Part shown: positions 42,741-50,298 of the stretch, one piece after another
Layout of the letters: each line of letters opens with the position of its first letter
How positions within the stretch are numbered: position 1 is the stretch's first letter
Assembly: GCA_964528595.1 (NCBI GenBank)
Contig: CAZGTM010000022.1
Coordinates: 1-60,038 of the forward strand
Source: CAYFKJ01 sp964528595
Lineage (GTDB): Bacteria; Pseudomonadota; Alphaproteobacteria; UBA2966
Length of the DNA stretch: 60,038 nucleotides
Direction: 5' to 3'
Translations under genes and position numbers: made by a program
Notes under the pieces: model-generated
Seen by the model: only the letters and a program-made list of their open reading frames with translations
Database searches by the model: none
Told to the model about the DNA's origin: nothing

Positions 42741-44651
42741 ATGTCGGAACACAATAAACAGAGCGGCGGAGTTTCGCGCCGCGAACTACTTGGCAACACG
42801 ACCAAGGTAGCCACCCTCACGGGTCTCGGAGCGGCGGCCGGCATGGGCGCCATGCTGACGCCCGCGCAGGTTCGTGCCGCATCCAACAACAGGGCCGAAG
42901 TCGGCCCCGGCGATCTCGACGAGTATTACGGTTTTTGGTCCGGCGGTCAGTCGGGCGAAGTCCGCATCCTGGGTCTGCCGTCCATGCGCGAACTGATGCG
43001 CATTCCGGTTTTCAATCGTGAAAGCGCGACCGGTTGGGGTCAGACCAACGAGAGCCTCAAGATCCTCACGGAAGGCCAGCTTCCCCATGAGAAGGAATTC
43101 CTGAAGGACAAGGGCGGTATTCACCATAACGGTGACACCCACCATCCGCATATGTCGTTCACCGACGGCACCTATGACGGGCGCTACGTCTTCATCAACG
43201 ACAAGGCAAACACGCGCGTTGCCCGCATCCGCTGCGATGTCATGAAGGTGGACAAGATCATCACGATCCCCAACGCCGCCGACATCCACGGCCTGCGTCC
43301 CCAGAAGTATCCGCGCACGGGTTACGTCTTCGCCAACGGCGAACACCGCGTGCCGATGCCGAACGACGGCCGCGACCTGGAGAACGACAAGGAATACCAT
43401 GCCGTCTTCAGCGCCATCGACGGCGACACCATGAAGGTGGCCTGGCAGGTCATGGTCGACGGCAACCTCGACAATGTCGATGCCGACTACCAGGGCAAGT
43501 ACGCCGTCGCCAGCTGCTACAACGGCGAGGAGGGCCTGACGCTGGAGGATATGACCTCGGCGGAAGCCGACTGGGCCGTGATCTTCGACATCGCCGCCAT
43601 CGAGGCGGGCGTCAAGGCCGGCGACTTCAAGACCTTCGAAGGCGACACGCCGGTGCTCGACGGCCGCAAGGGTTCCAAGTACACCCGCTACGTACCGATC
43701 CCCAACAGCCCGCACGGCGTCAACACCGCGCCCGACGGCAAGTACATCATGATCAACGGCAAGCTCTCGCCCACCGTTTCGATCATGGACGTGCGCAAAA
43801 TTCCGGATCTCTTCGCGGACAAGATCAAGCCGCGCGACGTCATCGTCGGCGAGCCGGAACTGGGTCTCGGCCCGCTCCACACCGCCTTCGACGGCAAGGG
43901 CAACGCCTTCACCACGTTGTTCCTCGACAGCCAGGTGGCGAAGTGGAACATCGACAAGGCGGTCCGCGCCTATGCCGGTGAGAAGGTCGATCCGATCATG
44001 CAGAAGATCGACGTTCAGTACCAACCGGGCCACAACCACACCTCGATGGGTGAAACCAAAGGGGCCGACGGCCAGTGGTTGATCTCGCTCAACAAGTTCT
44101 CCAAGGACCGCTTCATTAACGTCGGTCCGCTGAAGCCGGAGAACGAGCAGCTGATCGATATCTCGGGCGACGAGATGAAAATCGTCCATGACGGACCGAC
44201 CTTCGGCGAGCCGCACGATTGCATGATCGTCCACCGCTCGTTGGTCAACCCGAAGAAAGTCTGGGACCGCAACGACCCGATCTGGGCCGACGCAGCGGCT
44301 TTGGCCAAGAAGGACGGCGTCGATCTCGAAGATGCGGAACACGTCATCCGCGACGGCAACAAGGTGCGCGTCTATATGCACTCCGTGGCGCCGAAGTTCA
44401 GCCTTGAGAAGTTCACGGTCAAACAGGGCGACGAAGTTACGATCATCGTCACCAACATGGATGACCTGGACGACCTGACTCACGGTATCACCATCGCCAA
44501 CTACGGCGTCTGCATGGAGGTCGCACCGCAGGCAACTGCGTCGGTGACGTTCAAAGCCGACCTGCCGGGCGTTCACTGGTTCTACTGCCAGTGGTTCTGC
44601 CACGCGCTCCACATGGAAATGCGGGGCCGGATGCTGGTCGAAAAGGCCTAG
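42741..44651 (+). CDS. nosZ: Nitrous oxide reductase, clade I (Tat-exported)
   Basis: A 636-residue periplasmic copper enzyme with a twin-arginine leader (SRRELLGNTT, then a hydrophobic run to about residue 47). CuZ histidines are visible in GGIHHNGDTHHPHMSF (H128, H129 and others) and further HGVNTAPDG, GPLHTAF and GHNHTSMGE segments. The C-terminal CuA site has C616, W618, C620, H624 and M627, with spacing identical to characterised enzymes. It reduces N2O to N2. The Tat signal places it in clade I. It heads the nosZDFYLX cluster, whereas nosR, which normally precedes it, is found 7.5 kb downstream. Confidence 0.98.
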   Translation: MSEHNKQSGGVSRRELLGNTTKVATLTGLGAAAGMGAMLTPAQVRAASNNRAEVGPGDLDEYYGFWSGGQSGEVRILGLPSMRELMRIPVFNRESATGWGQTNESLKILTEGQLPHEKEFLKDKGGIHHNGDTHHPHMSFTDGTYDGRYVFINDKANTRVARIRCDVMKVDKIITIPNAADIHGLRPQKYPRTGYVFANGEHRVPMPNDGRDLENDKEYHAVFSAIDGDTMKVAWQVMVDGNLDNVDADYQGKYAVASCYNGEEGLTLEDMTSAEADWAVIFDIAAIEAGVKAGDFKTFEGDTPVLDGRKGSKYTRYVPIPNSPHGVNTAPDGKYIMINGKLSPTVSIMDVRKIPDLFADKIKPRDVIVGEPELGLGPLHTAFDGKGNAFTTLFLDSQVAKWNIDKAVRAYAGEKVDPIMQKIDVQYQPGHNHTSMGETKGADGQWLISLNKFSKDRFINVGPLKPENEQLIDISGDEMKIVHDGPTFGEPHDCMIVHRSLVNPKKVWDRNDPIWADAAALAKKDGVDLEDAEHVIRDGNKVRVYMHSVAPKFSLEKFTVKQGDEVTIIVTNMDDLDDLTHGITIANYGVCMEVAPQATASVTFKADLPGVHWFYCQWFCHALHMEMRGRMLVEKA

Positions 44652-44686
44652 AAGGAACCCCTTCGGTGGTGGTGGCACGCCAGAAG

Positions 44687-45964
44687 ATGAAGAGATGGTT
44701 CAAGGTGGTGGTTTTGACGGCCGCCACCTTGGTACCCCTTTGTTCGGCTGGTGCCGGGGCAGTCACCATCGAGGTAGCGCCGAGACCTGGGCGCTTGGCC
44801 GCCGCACTAGCGGCGGCCGGGTCCGGGTCTTTCATCAAGCTCCTGCCGGGCGTCCACAGCGGTCCCATTATCATCGACCGTGCCCTCACACTCAGCGGCG
44901 GTCCCGAAGCGGTCATCGACGGCGGCGGACAGGGTTCGACCATCACGGTTGCCGCGGCTGACGTCACCATCAGGGGCATCACCATCCGCAATTCCGGGCG
45001 GGCGCTCGAAACCATGGACTCGGGCATATTCGTCAACAAAGCCGGCGACCGGGCACTGATCGAAAACAACCGCATCGAAGGCAATCTTTTCGGCATCTAC
45101 CTCTGGGGGCCCGACGATGCCGTGGCGCGCGGCAACACGATTACCGGCTTGAAGACCACCCACGTGAACAGCCGGGGCAATGGCGTTTCGGTCTGGAATT
45201 CGCCGGGTTCGATCGTCGAGAGCAATGACATCCGGTACGGCCGGGACGGCATATTCTCGACGACCAGCAAAAAAAACATATTCAGAAACAACCGCTTCCG
45301 CGACACCCGCATCGCGATCCATTACATGTACACCAACCGTTCGACGGTGACCGGGAATCTCTCGGAAGGAAACCACGTCGGTTTCGCCCTGATGTTTTCC
45401 AAGAAACTGACCGTCCGGGGTAACCGCTCGGTCGGCGACCGCGATCACGGCATCCTTTTGAACTACGCCAATCAGGCGCTGATCGAGGACAACGTCGTCG
45501 AGAACGGCAAGACCAAATGCGTGTTTATCTACAATTCGTCGAAAAACACTTTCCGCGGCAACCGCTTCGACGGCTGCGATATCGGCATTCACTTCACCGC
45601 GGGCTCGGAGCGCAACAAGATCACCGGCAACGCCTTCGTCAACAACCGGACACAGGTGAAATACGTCGGGACGCGCCACCTCGATTGGTCGCTGGACGGC
45701 CAAGGCAATTACTGGAGCGACAATCCGGCTTTCGATCTCGACGGCAACGGCGTCGCCGATACACCCTACCGGCCCAACGATCTGGTCGACCAGGTCGTCT
45801 GGGCGCATCCCGCCGCCAAGCTGTTGTTAAACAGCCCGGCGGTGCAGGTATTGCGCTGGGCCCAATCGCGCTTCCCCTCGCTGCACCCCGGCGGCGTGGT
45901 CGACAGCGCACCGCTGATGAAGCCCCTTGAAATCAGCGACAACCGAGACTGGACGAAGCAATGA
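44687..45964 (+). CDS. nosD: NosD, periplasmic copper-site assembly protein
   Basis: A protein of about 425 residues with a signal peptide (FKVVVLTAATLVPLCSAGAGA) and a right-handed beta-helix made of CASH/PbH1 repeats (for example LIENNRIEGNLFGIYLWGPDDAV-type turns recur from about 110 to 330). This is NosD, which works with the NosFY ABC transporter in CuZ maturation. The start is uncertain: the ATG at 44687 is used, but in-frame GTG codons at 44666-44674 stand better behind GAAGGAA. It follows nosZ closely and overlaps nosF by 4 bases. Confidence 0.92.
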   Translation: MKRWFKVVVLTAATLVPLCSAGAGAVTIEVAPRPGRLAAALAAAGSGSFIKLLPGVHSGPIIIDRALTLSGGPEAVIDGGGQGSTITVAAADVTIRGITIRNSGRALETMDSGIFVNKAGDRALIENNRIEGNLFGIYLWGPDDAVARGNTITGLKTTHVNSRGNGVSVWNSPGSIVESNDIRYGRDGIFSTTSKKNIFRNNRFRDTRIAIHYMYTNRSTVTGNLSEGNHVGFALMFSKKLTVRGNRSVGDRDHGILLNYANQALIEDNVVENGKTKCVFIYNSSKNTFRGNRFDGCDIGIHFTAGSERNKITGNAFVNNRTQVKYVGTRHLDWSLDGQGNYWSDNPAFDLDGNGVADTPYRPNDLVDQVVWAHPAAKLLLNSPAVQVLRWAQSRFPSLHPGGVVDSAPLMKPLEISDNRDWTKQ

Positions 45965-46887
45965 ACGCGCCTGAGATAAACCTTCAACTCGAACGGACGT
46001 CGAAGGCCTATGACGGCTTGGAAGTCCTCCACGATGTGACCTTCACCGTTTCTCCTGGCGAAGTGGTTGCGCTGGTCGGCCACAACGGCGCCGGCAAGAC
46101 GACGATCATGAAGCTTTTGCTCGGGCTGATCCGGCCGACGGACGGCGATGTTCGGGTGCTGGGGCTTGATCCCGCCGGGCCGCACGCCGCCGACGCCCGA
46201 TTGGGCATGGGATTTCTGCCGGAAACGGTTTCCTTTCCGCCCAATATGACGGGTCGGGAAATCATGAACTTCTACGCCCGCCTCAAGCGCCGGGACCGGA
46301 ACGACAATGATCGGCTGCTCGACATGGTCGGTCTCGCCGATGCCGTGAACCGGCGCGTGAAGACCTACTCCAAGGGCATGCGCCAGCGTCTCGGACTGGC
46401 GCAGGCGCTGATCGGTTCCCCCCGGGTGCTATTGCTGGACGAACCGACGACGGGCCTCGATCCTTCCCTGAGGCGGTCCTTCTATGACACCGTCTTGGCT
46501 TTGAAGGCCGATGGCGTGACCGTACTGCTGGCCTCCCATGCCCTGAGTGAATTGGAAACGCGGGTGGACCGGATTGCCATCATGAGCCAGGGCCGCATGC
46601 TGGCGGACGGCACCATGGCGGATCTGCGCAAGGTCGCCAAACTGCCGGCCCGCATTCGTCTCACGACCAATGCCGGCGCGGCGTCGCAAGCGGCCGAACG
46701 GCTTCACGGCGCGGACATCCGCCGCGTCAACGGCCGCACGGTCGAGTTCGCCTGTCCCCCTGAGGAAAAGATGGAACTGGTGAGGCGCGTAACCGATTTG
46801 GGCGTCGCCGTCGAGGATATGGAGATCGAGTTGCCTAATCTCGACCGCATTTACGCCCACTTCCAAGGTCAGGAGGTCTCCTCATGA
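45961..46887 (+). CDS. nosF: NosF, ABC transporter ATPase
   Basis: A 308-residue ATPase with Walker A GHNGAGKTT, signature YSKGMRQRLGLAQAL, Walker B LLLDEPTTGLDP and the H-loop SHALSE. The C-terminal 80 residues are the accessory domain usual for NosF. It energises NosY and interacts with NosD in delivering sulfur or copper for the CuZ cluster of NosZ. It overlaps both neighbours by 4 bases. Confidence 0.95.
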   Translation: MNAPEINLQLERTSKAYDGLEVLHDVTFTVSPGEVVALVGHNGAGKTTIMKLLLGLIRPTDGDVRVLGLDPAGPHAADARLGMGFLPETVSFPPNMTGREIMNFYARLKRRDRNDNDRLLDMVGLADAVNRRVKTYSKGMRQRLGLAQALIGSPRVLLLDEPTTGLDPSLRRSFYDTVLALKADGVTVLLASHALSELETRVDRIAIMSQGRMLADGTMADLRKVAKLPARIRLTTNAGAASQAAERLHGADIRRVNGRTVEFACPPEEKMELVRRVTDLGVAVEDMEIELPNLDRIYAHFQGQEVSS

Positions 46888-47714
46888 ACGCGCTTGTAGC
46901 AATTGCCGGTCAGGAGGTGCGCGACGGCTTCCGCAACAAATGGATCGTCGCCATGACCTTGCTACTGGCCGGCTTCGCCCTCAGCCTGACGCTGCTGGGT
47001 AGTGCGCCGACCGGGACGGTCGGCACGAATTCCCTGCTGGTCACGGTGGTGAGCCTTTCCAGCCTGACGATTTTCCTTATACCGCTGATCGCCCTGATGC
47101 TGTCCTACGATGCCGTTATCGGCGAGGTCGAGCGCGGCACCCTGCTGCTGTTGCTGTCCTACCCGTTGGCGCGGTGGCACGCCATCGGCGGCAAATTCCT
47201 GGGACATCTCCTGGTTCTGGCTTTTGCCACGGTCGTGGGATACGGCTCTGCGGGGGCCGTGTTGATGATCCAGGGCGTTGAGGCAGACGCCTCCAATTGG
47301 CTGGCGTTTTCGGCCGTGATCGGCTCGTCGGTCCTGCTCGGCGCTGCCTTCCTCGCCATCGGCTATCTCGTCAGCACGCTGGTGAAGGAACGCGCCACGG
47401 CGGCGGGACTGGCGGTGGCGATCTGGCTCCTGTTCGTGCTGATCTACGATATGGCGCTGCTGGGCCTGTTGGTGTCGGACGGCGGTTCGGCCGTGGGGTC
47501 GTCGGTTTTCAACGCCTTGTTGCTGGCCAATCCGACGGATGCCTACAGACTGTTCAATCTGGCGGGCTTCGACGGCGTTGCTTCCTTCTCGGGCACCATC
47601 GGCCTGTCGGCAAATGCCGAGTTTTCGCCCTGGTCGCTGCTGTCGGTCCAGCTGGCCTGGATCGTCGTTCCCTTGGGCCTCGCGACCTATGTCTTCCAAC
47701 GCAAAGAAATCTGA
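46884..47714 (+). CDS. nosY: NosY, ABC transporter permease
   Basis: A 276-residue membrane protein with about six hydrophobic segments. The start ALVAIAGQEVRDGFRNKWIV and the EVERGTLLLLLSYPLARW loop are diagnostic for NosY of the ABC-2 family. It forms the membrane channel partner of NosF. Its stop is one base before the nosL ATG. Confidence 0.95.
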   Translation: MNALVAIAGQEVRDGFRNKWIVAMTLLLAGFALSLTLLGSAPTGTVGTNSLLVTVVSLSSLTIFLIPLIALMLSYDAVIGEVERGTLLLLLSYPLARWHAIGGKFLGHLLVLAFATVVGYGSAGAVLMIQGVEADASNWLAFSAVIGSSVLLGAAFLAIGYLVSTLVKERATAAGLAVAIWLLFVLIYDMALLGLLVSDGGSAVGSSVFNALLLANPTDAYRLFNLAGFDGVASFSGTIGLSANAEFSPWSLLSVQLAWIVVPLGLATYVFQRKEI

Positions 47715-47715
47715 T

Positions 47716-48249
47716 ATGCGAAACTTTCTGACAATAGCGGTTCTTGCCGCCGGCTTGCCGTTCTTGGCGGCCTGCGGCCCGGATGAGGCCGCTGAGATTC
47801 CGAAACCGATCAGTCTCACCCAAGAGGCCAGCGGCTATTTCTGCAATATGACCGTGGTCGACCACCCCGGTCCCAAGGCCCACGCCTTCGTAAAGGGCAG
47901 CAAGACGCCGTTCTGGTTCACCTCGGCGCGCGACGCCGTCGCCTTCGCCATGTTGCCCGAATCGGCCAACGGTATTGCCGCGATCTACGTGACCGACATG
48001 GGAACGGTCGCCGTTTGGGAGGACGCCGCGAAGGGGGAATGGATTGAGGCGCGAACGGCTTTTTATGTGATCGGAAGCACGAAACGCGGCGGTATGGGGG
48101 CGCCCGAAGCCGTCCCATTTGCCGACCAGGCCCAGGCCAAGCAATTTCAAGTGCAATTCGGCGGTGAGGTTTTGAGTTATTCAGACATTCCCCGGGATTA
48201 CGTGCTTGAGGCCGATCAAACCGCAAGCGTCGAGGAGAGCGGAAGTTGA
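47716..48249 (+). CDS. nosL: NosL, copper-binding outer/periplasmic lipoprotein
   Basis: A 177-residue lipoprotein: the lipobox LPFLAACG gives an N-terminal acylated cysteine, and the mature part has CNMTVVDHPGPKAHAF, where C and M of the CNM motif bind Cu(I). NosL hands copper to the NosZ assembly machinery. The ATG at 47716 is chosen directly after nosY; the longer frame reading back into nosY is rejected. It overlaps or abuts the nosX start. Confidence 0.94.
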   Translation: MRNFLTIAVLAAGLPFLAACGPDEAAEIPKPISLTQEASGYFCNMTVVDHPGPKAHAFVKGSKTPFWFTSARDAVAFAMLPESANGIAAIYVTDMGTVAVWEDAAKGEWIEARTAFYVIGSTKRGGMGAPEAVPFADQAQAKQFQVQFGGEVLSYSDIPRDYVLEADQTASVEESGS

Positions 48250-48251
48250 GT

Positions 48252-49247
48252 ATGTCCGTCGGGCGCCGCCGCTTCATCGCCATCAGTGCGGCCGCCGGCG
48301 CCAGTGCATGGGCGCTGGCCCAATCAGGTCCGGCCGCGACGGCGCCGGCCGCGCCCCACCGCTGGCGCGGCATCGCACTGGGCGCCCAGGCGAGCCTTCT
48401 GCTGCACCACCCCGACGCGGCAAAAGCCCAGCGCTTGATCCAAGCCTGTGTGGCGGAAATCGAACGGCTCGAAAATATCTTCAGCCTCTATCGCGAAGAA
48501 TCGGCGGTGGCGCGCCTGAACCGCGCCGACCGGCTCGATCAGCCGCCGCTGGAACTGGTGCGGGCGCTGGCGGATTGCCGACGGCTCGGCAACCTGACCA
48601 ACGGGGCATTCGACATTTCGGTTCAGCCGTTGTGGCGGCTTTACGCCCGGCATTTTGGCTCGGCGGACATTCGAAAAGGTCCGGCGATTTCCGAAATCCG
48701 GGAAGTTGGCAAGCTCGTCGATTACCGCAATATCTCGATCAGCGCGGAACATATCGAATTTGAAAAACCCGGCATGGCCATCACCCTCAATGGGTTTGCC
48801 CAAGGCTTCATTACCGACCGCATCGCCGAACTGCTGCGCGCCGAAGGGCTCAGGAACGTATTGGTCGACATCGGTGAAACCCGGGCGTTGGATGAACATC
48901 CCGAAGGTCGGCCCTGGCGGGTCGGGATCAGGATGCCGGATTCGGATACGGTCCTTCCACAAAAACTATCGATCGAGGACGAGGCCGTAGCGACTTCCGG
49001 CGGCTATGGCCAGACGTTCGACGCTTCGGGCGACTACCACCATCTCTTCGATCCCAAATCGGGAAAAAGCGGTGGGCGCTATGCCAGCGTTACCGTCGTC
49101 GCGCCTCAGGCCGCCACCGCAGACGGTTTGTCGACCGCTCTGTCCGTCCTGCCCATCACCGCCGCCGCCCCTTGTCTGCGGAAGGCGGACGCCAGCGCGG
49201 CCCACTATCTACACCACGACGGATCATTCGAGACCGTAAGGACTTAG
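48252..49247 (+). CDS. nosX: NosX, ApbE-family FAD:protein FMN transferase
   Basis: A 331-residue ApbE-like flavin transferase with a twin-arginine-type leader (GRRRFIAISAAAGASAWALAQ, in part). Family blocks seen are IFSLYREESAVARLN, GAFDISVQPLW, ITLNGFAQGFITD, LVDIGETRAL and the C-terminal HLFDPKSGKSGG. It covalently attaches FMN to a threonine of NosR, and NosR here carries the matching target motif (see nosR). Its stop is 3 bases from the stop of the convergent ferritin-like gene. Confidence 0.94.
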   Translation: MSVGRRRFIAISAAAGASAWALAQSGPAATAPAAPHRWRGIALGAQASLLLHHPDAAKAQRLIQACVAEIERLENIFSLYREESAVARLNRADRLDQPPLELVRALADCRRLGNLTNGAFDISVQPLWRLYARHFGSADIRKGPAISEIREVGKLVDYRNISISAEHIEFEKPGMAITLNGFAQGFITDRIAELLRAEGLRNVLVDIGETRALDEHPEGRPWRVGIRMPDSDTVLPQKLSIEDEAVATSGGYGQTFDASGDYHHLFDPKSGKSGGRYASVTVVAPQAATADGLSTALSVLPITAAAPCLRKADASAAHYLHHDGSFETVRT

Positions 49248-49250
49248 GCG

Positions 49251-50156
49251 TCAGGCCAGCGCTTCAAGGTGGGCGGTGAGGCGATCGCGCAACCGCTCCA
49301 GACGCCTTACGCAAGCCGCAGCCAAAACTTGAGCGGCTTTGGCCATTTCTTCATCCGTTGCCTTTTCGGCAACCGCCATGAATGCGTCAAAAGCCGCTTC
49401 GGTTTCCCGCAGGGCGTCGCGCAAAATATCCGTGACGGCTCCAACGGCCTCTTCGTCGGGCAGGGGGCGCGCACTTCGCTCGGCGTCGATTTCCGCGGCC
49501 AAATCCCTCAAGAGACCGGCCGTTGCGCCGTCACCAGCAATGTCGGCGTCGTTTCCAAGGCGTTGATAGCGTTCGCGCAGGGCGGCGAGCAATTTGTCCG
49601 CGGATGCCTTGAAAGCGGCGAACGAGCGCGGAATGTCCCTTCCGACGATCGCCTCAAGGCGCGTGCGTTCCGCCGTCCGGTAGGCGCGCTTTCGCTCTAG
49701 CCTGAGCAAGGCCAGGTGTTCGAGTTTGAGAGAGGCGAAACTTTCGGCTTGCTGCCGGACCTCATCGGTTTCGCAGTTTGCAGCAATCGAGGTAAAGAAT
49801 TCAAAGGCGCTGCGCTCATTCTGCACCGCCAAATTGAGGGCTCTCCAGGGCGTTAGCACGAGGTCATGGGCGGCGCGCTCCTCCGCCTCACCGGTCTTGT
49901 CTTCGGGAGGCGCGGTGGCCGCTGGAGGCACGGTCAGACCGAGCTTCTTCACCTGGTCGATAACCTCCTGTTCTTGCTCCTGTTCAACCGCCACCAACCG
50001 TTCGAACATCTCGACGGCCGCGGGGTTGTACAGTCTGCCCATTTCCTCCGCGAGGCGACAATAAGTCGCGGCTGCGGCCCGTTCCAACGAGACGGCAATC
50101 TGGGCTAAGTTCTCGGCAGTTACGTCGGACGGAGGTGTCTGCAATCCAACAGCCAT
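49251..50156 (-). CDS. Ferritin/rubrerythrin-like helical protein
   Basis: A 301-residue, almost entirely helical, soluble protein with no signal peptide. Two regions look like four-helix ferritin-like bundles: about 15-165 (SLERAAAATYCRLAEEM, AVEQEQEQEVIDQ, AVQNERSAFEFFTSIA, LKLEHLALLRLERKR, with E and E/H pairs at helix positions used for di-iron sites) and a less conserved second half rich in EARD-type helices. The name is therefore a fold call; metal binding is possible, not proven. The ATG at 50156 is used; a GTG eight codons upstream is an alternative. It stands alone on the minus strand between nosX and nosR, divergent from nosR across the FNR-type box. Confidence 0.65.
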   Translation of the reverse strand: MAVGLQTPPSDVTAENLAQIAVSLERAAAATYCRLAEEMGRLYNPAAVEMFERLVAVEQEQEQEVIDQVKKLGLTVPPAATAPPEDKTGEAEERAAHDLVLTPWRALNLAVQNERSAFEFFTSIAANCETDEVRQQAESFASLKLEHLALLRLERKRAYRTAERTRLEAIVGRDIPRSFAAFKASADKLLAALRERYQRLGNDADIAGDGATAGLLRDLAAEIDAERSARPLPDEEAVGAVTDILRDALRETEAAFDAFMAVAEKATDEEMAKAAQVLAAACVRRLERLRDRLTAHLEALA

Positions 50157-50251
50157 CGTGCTCAGGCCTTTCCTTACCACGCGTGACGCATCTCTGAAGA
50201 TTCGGCGGGTCTCTGCAACTTAACCACGGCACGCCGATTTCAACCACCCCT

Positions 50252-50265
50252 TGACAAATATCAAG
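50252..50265. promoter_or_regulatory. FNR/DNR-type box upstream of nosR
   Basis: TTGACAAATATCAA fits TTGAC-N4-ATCAA exactly. A TAGATT -10-like element lies at 50287-50292, the spacing of a class II FNR/CRP promoter (box centred near -41.5), which puts the transcription start at about 50299. It may also influence the divergent ferritin-like gene. Confidence 0.85.
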
Positions 50266-50298
50266 GTTGATACCGCCCTAAACTCCTAGATTTGCCCC

